Source of the DNA: Gorillibacterium timonense | GTDB taxonomy: Bacteria; Bacillota; Bacilli; Paenibacillales; NBRC-103111 | Assembly: GCF_001457415.1 (NCBI RefSeq) | Contig: NZ_LN881720.1 | Location: 124,001 to 188,000, forward strand | Direction of reading: 5' to 3' | Length of the DNA: 64,000 bases | Shown here: piece after piece, positions 61,868 through 64,000 of the stretch | How positions within the stretch are numbered: the stretch's first letter is position 1 | Layout: every line of letters starts with the position of its first letter | Program-made: the position numbers and the translations under genes | The notes under the pieces: model-generated | What the model was told of the DNA's origin: nothing | The model's database searches: none | What the model saw: the letters and a program-made list of their open reading frames with translations, nothing else

Positions 61868-63115
61868 ATGATAGGAATGGTGCGAAGCGTTATGAATTCA
61901 TCCTTTGTTGTTCTCCCTGGTGGGACTATCACCACGCCCAAAGGCTTTCAAGCCGGAGGACTGCATGCCGGTCTTAAGAAGACCGAGCGCCGCGACCTCG
62001 GCATTCTCTACTGTGAGGTTCCGGCAGCCGCTGCAGCGGTCTATACCCTGAACGTGTTCCAAGCGGCGCCGCTAAAGGTAACGCGGGACAGCATCGCGGC
62101 AGGGGCTGGCAAGCTCCAGGCGCTGGTCGTCAACAGCGGCAACGCCAACGCCTGCACGGGCGAGCAGGGTGAAGCCGATGCCCGCGCCATGCGGCACCTC
62201 ACCGCCGACGCGCTCAGCATCGCCGAGACATTGGTCGGCGTCGCCTCCACCGGAGTGATCGGCGAGCCTTTGCCGATGGCGAAGGTGGAGCGCGGCATCG
62301 CCGGGCTCCCGGCCGCACTGGCCGCGAACAGCGGCGATGATTTCTGCGAGGCGATCATGACGACCGACCTCGTGCAGAAATCGCTTTGCGTTCGCGTCGA
62401 GACCTCGGCCGGACCCGTTCATATCGCGGGAGCGGCGAAGGGCTCCGGCATGATCCATCCGAATATGGCGACGATGCTCGGCTTCATCACGACGGATGCT
62501 CTGGTGACGAGCGCCGACCTTCAAGGCCTGCTCTCGGAAGCGACGGATGCTTCCTTTAATATGATCACCGTGGACGGCGATACGTCTACCAATGATATGG
62601 TTGTGGCAATGGCGAGCGGACTTGCCGGCGGCAGCGAGCTTCATCCTGGACATCCGGACTGGAAGGCATTTGCCGACGGCTTCGGCTATGTGGCGGAGTA
62701 CTTGGCCAAAGCCATCGCTCGAGATGGCGAAGGCGCGACGAAGCTGGTGGAAGTGCATGTGGCCGGAGCGGTGAACGAAGCGGCGGCGCGGGCCATCGCC
62801 AAGACGGTCGTCGGCTCCAGCCTGGTCAAGTCGGCCTGCTACGGAGCGGACGCCAACTGGGGACGTATCGTGGCGGCTGTCGGCCGGGCCGGTCAGCCGG
62901 TCAATCCCGATACCGTGGATGTCCGCCTGGGAGATTTTCTCGTCCTGGAGGGCTCCCGTCCCGTTCCGTTCGATGATCCGGCGGCTACGGAGTATTTGAA
63001 GGGAACCGAGGTTCAAATCGTGGTCAACCTGCACATGGGCACGGCCAGCGCCACCGCCTGGGGCTGCGATCTGACCTATGAATATGTACGCATCAATGCG
63101 GCGTATCGGACTTAA
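61868..63115 (+). CDS. argJ: Bifunctional ornithine acetyltransferase/N-acetylglutamate synthase
   Basis: 415 aa as given; ATG 61892 gives a 407-aa form starting MNSSFVVLPGG and may be the real start, since no strong ribosome site decides. Contains LQALVVNSGNANACTG, and the self-cleavage site KGSGMIHPNMATMLGF, where the chain is cut before the nucleophile Thr. It moves acetyl from N-acetylornithine to glutamate. The intact C-terminal domain has GADANWGRI and the end YVRINAAYRT. Confidence 0.96.
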   Translation: MIGMVRSVMNSSFVVLPGGTITTPKGFQAGGLHAGLKKTERRDLGILYCEVPAAAAAVYTLNVFQAAPLKVTRDSIAAGAGKLQALVVNSGNANACTGEQGEADARAMRHLTADALSIAETLVGVASTGVIGEPLPMAKVERGIAGLPAALAANSGDDFCEAIMTTDLVQKSLCVRVETSAGPVHIAGAAKGSGMIHPNMATMLGFITTDALVTSADLQGLLSEATDASFNMITVDGDTSTNDMVVAMASGLAGGSELHPGHPDWKAFADGFGYVAEYLAKAIARDGEGATKLVEVHVAGAVNEAAARAIAKTVVGSSLVKSACYGADANWGRIVAAVGRAGQPVNPDTVDVRLGDFLVLEGSRPVPFDDPAATEYLKGTEVQIVVNLHMGTASATAWGCDLTYEYVRINAAYRT

Positions 63116-63135
63116 GCCGGAGGAGGCCTGTTTGG

Positions 63136-63939
63136 ATGGGCGGAACGATGGAACAATCCTTTGTCATCAAATGCGGCGGGAGCACGCTTGCGGCGTTGCC
63201 GGATTCTTTCTATACGGATTTGCGGCTCCTGCTTGAAGAAGGCTGGTCACCGGTCATTGTGCACGGCGGCGGACCGGCGATCAACGAGACCCTGACGAAG
63301 CTGGGGATTGAAAGCCGCTTCGAAGGCGGGCTTCGCGTGACGAGCGAGGAAGTGCTGGACGTGGTGGAGATGGTGCTGTCCGGCAAGATCAACAAGGAGA
63401 TCGTCCGCAGGCTGCAGGCGGCGGGAGCTCCGGCCGTCGGGCTGTCCGGCGTGGACGGCGGTCTGATCGAGGCGGTTCCCGTGGAAAATGCGGACCGGGT
63501 CGGCCTCGTGGGCGATGTCGTCAGCGTCAACGGAACCTTGCTCGGAGGAATCGCCAAGCTCGGCTACATTCCGGTGGTGTCTCCGGTCGGGCTCGACGCG
63601 AATGGAGCGGGGCGCTATAACATCAACGCCGATACCGCTGCGGGCGCGGTCGCTTCGGCGCTCGGTGCAGCCAAGCTGATTGTCGTGACGGACGTGCCGG
63701 GCATTCTAAAAGAAACGGAAAAGGGCAAGCAAGTGATTCCGGAGGCAGCGGAAGCGGATATTCGCGCGATGATCGCTTCGGGCGAAATCTACGGCGGAAT
63801 GATTCCGAAGGTCCAAGCCGCACTCGCCTGCCTAAACGGCAATGTACGCGAGGTCGTCATCGTCGACGGCTCCGTCCCGGATGTTCTGCGACGAACTTTG
63901 CTCGCCGGAGATACCGGAACCCGAATTGTTCGCGACTAA
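63136..63939 (+). CDS. argB: Acetylglutamate kinase
   Basis: 267 aa from ATG 63136 with GGAGGAGG nine bases upstream; the second ATG at 63148 is possible. KCGGSTL and IVHGGGPAINETLTKLGI bind substrate phosphates, NINADTAAGAVASALGAAKLIVVTDVPGI is the Asp/Asn active region, and GGMIPKVQAALACL ends the fold. Phosphorylates N-acetylglutamate. No N-terminal arginine-sensing extension, so it may be insensitive to feedback. Confidence 0.96.
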   Translation: MGGTMEQSFVIKCGGSTLAALPDSFYTDLRLLLEEGWSPVIVHGGGPAINETLTKLGIESRFEGGLRVTSEEVLDVVEMVLSGKINKEIVRRLQAAGAPAVGLSGVDGGLIEAVPVENADRVGLVGDVVSVNGTLLGGIAKLGYIPVVSPVGLDANGAGRYNINADTAAGAVASALGAAKLIVVTDVPGILKETEKGKQVIPEAAEADIRAMIASGEIYGGMIPKVQAALACLNGNVREVVIVDGSVPDVLRRTLLAGDTGTRIVRD

Positions 63940-63966
63940 CAAAAACCATGAAATGGAGTGAGAAGG

Positions 63967-64000
63967 ATGGCTGAACCCGTAAGTGCGCTTTTTAACACGT
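63967..64000 (+). CDS. argD: Start of acetylornithine aminotransferase (truncated by window)
   Basis: Only MAEPVSALFNT is in the window, starting ATG 63967 after GGAGTGAGAAGG. The short N-terminus fits ArgD (SALFNTY..) and the operon order argC-argJ-argB-argD; no more can be seen. Confidence 0.65.
   Translation, partial: MAEPVSALFNT

Overview
The window looks like a chromosomal segment of an endospore-forming, motile, S-layer-bearing Firmicute, most likely a member of the Paenibacillaceae. The signs are an alpha/beta small acid-soluble spore protein, the Bacillus-type gene order degS-degU-comFA-comFC-yvyF-flgM-flgN-flgK-flgL-yviE-fliW-csrA-hag and flaG-fliD-fliS-fliT-hpf-secA-prfB, SLH-domain surface proteins next to csaB, and a G+C content above half in most genes. 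No rRNA, tRNA, CRISPR array, insertion sequence or prophage was seen.

Layout. 1-1425: end of a flagellar rod/hook gene pair (flhO-flhP) and a small membrane protein. 1.5-4.5 kb: phospholipid synthase, fabZ, phosphosugar mutase. 4.7-9.9 kb: DUF5693 membrane protein, csaB, tagA-like and tagO-like genes, a secondary cell-wall polymer module that would make and pyruvylate the polymer that SLH domains bind. 10.2-17.7 kb: two large SLH proteins, one with C-terminal and one with N-terminal SLH repeats (the latter probably the main S-layer protein), and a small secreted protein. 17.8-19.6 kb: SASP and metK. 19.7-26.7 kb: three secreted proteins (CAP, nine Ig-like repeats, phosphodiester glycosidase), probably part of the envelope. 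26.7-32.6 kb: DegS/DegU, competence genes comFA/comFC, yvyF. 32.7-38.6 kb: flagellar hook-filament junction genes, the FliW-CsrA switch and flagellin. 38.6-42.7 kb: an AT-rich insert with two large glycosyltransferases. 42.7-51.1 kb: FliK-like and FlhB-like export proteins, a FliS-like chaperone, a second larger flagellin, yaaR, flaG, fliD, fliS, fliT. 51.1-56.6 kb: cold-shock protein, hpf, secA, prfB (with the programmed frameshift). 56.6-60.3 kb: DUF975 protein, M48-like protease, two polysaccharide deacetylase-like proteins. 60.3-64 kb: a structured leader and the arginine operon argC-argJ-argB-argD (argD cut by the window edge).

The genes form connected systems. TagO-TagA-CsaB and the SLH proteins make up the S-layer anchoring system. 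FliW, CsrA and a CsrA-type hairpin in the hag leader form the flagellin homeostasis loop. The glycosyltransferase island sits directly behind hag and before a second flagellin with its own FliS-like gene, which suggests filament glycosylation. ArgR-type operators lie on the argC promoter. Less expected signals are two strong in-frame start sites for the S-layer gene, a set of ECF-sigma-like promoters shared by surface-protein genes, a 125-nt imperfect palindrome between secreted-protein genes, a promoter followed at once by a terminator before metK, palindromes on late-flagellar promoters, and a DnaA-box cluster near csp.
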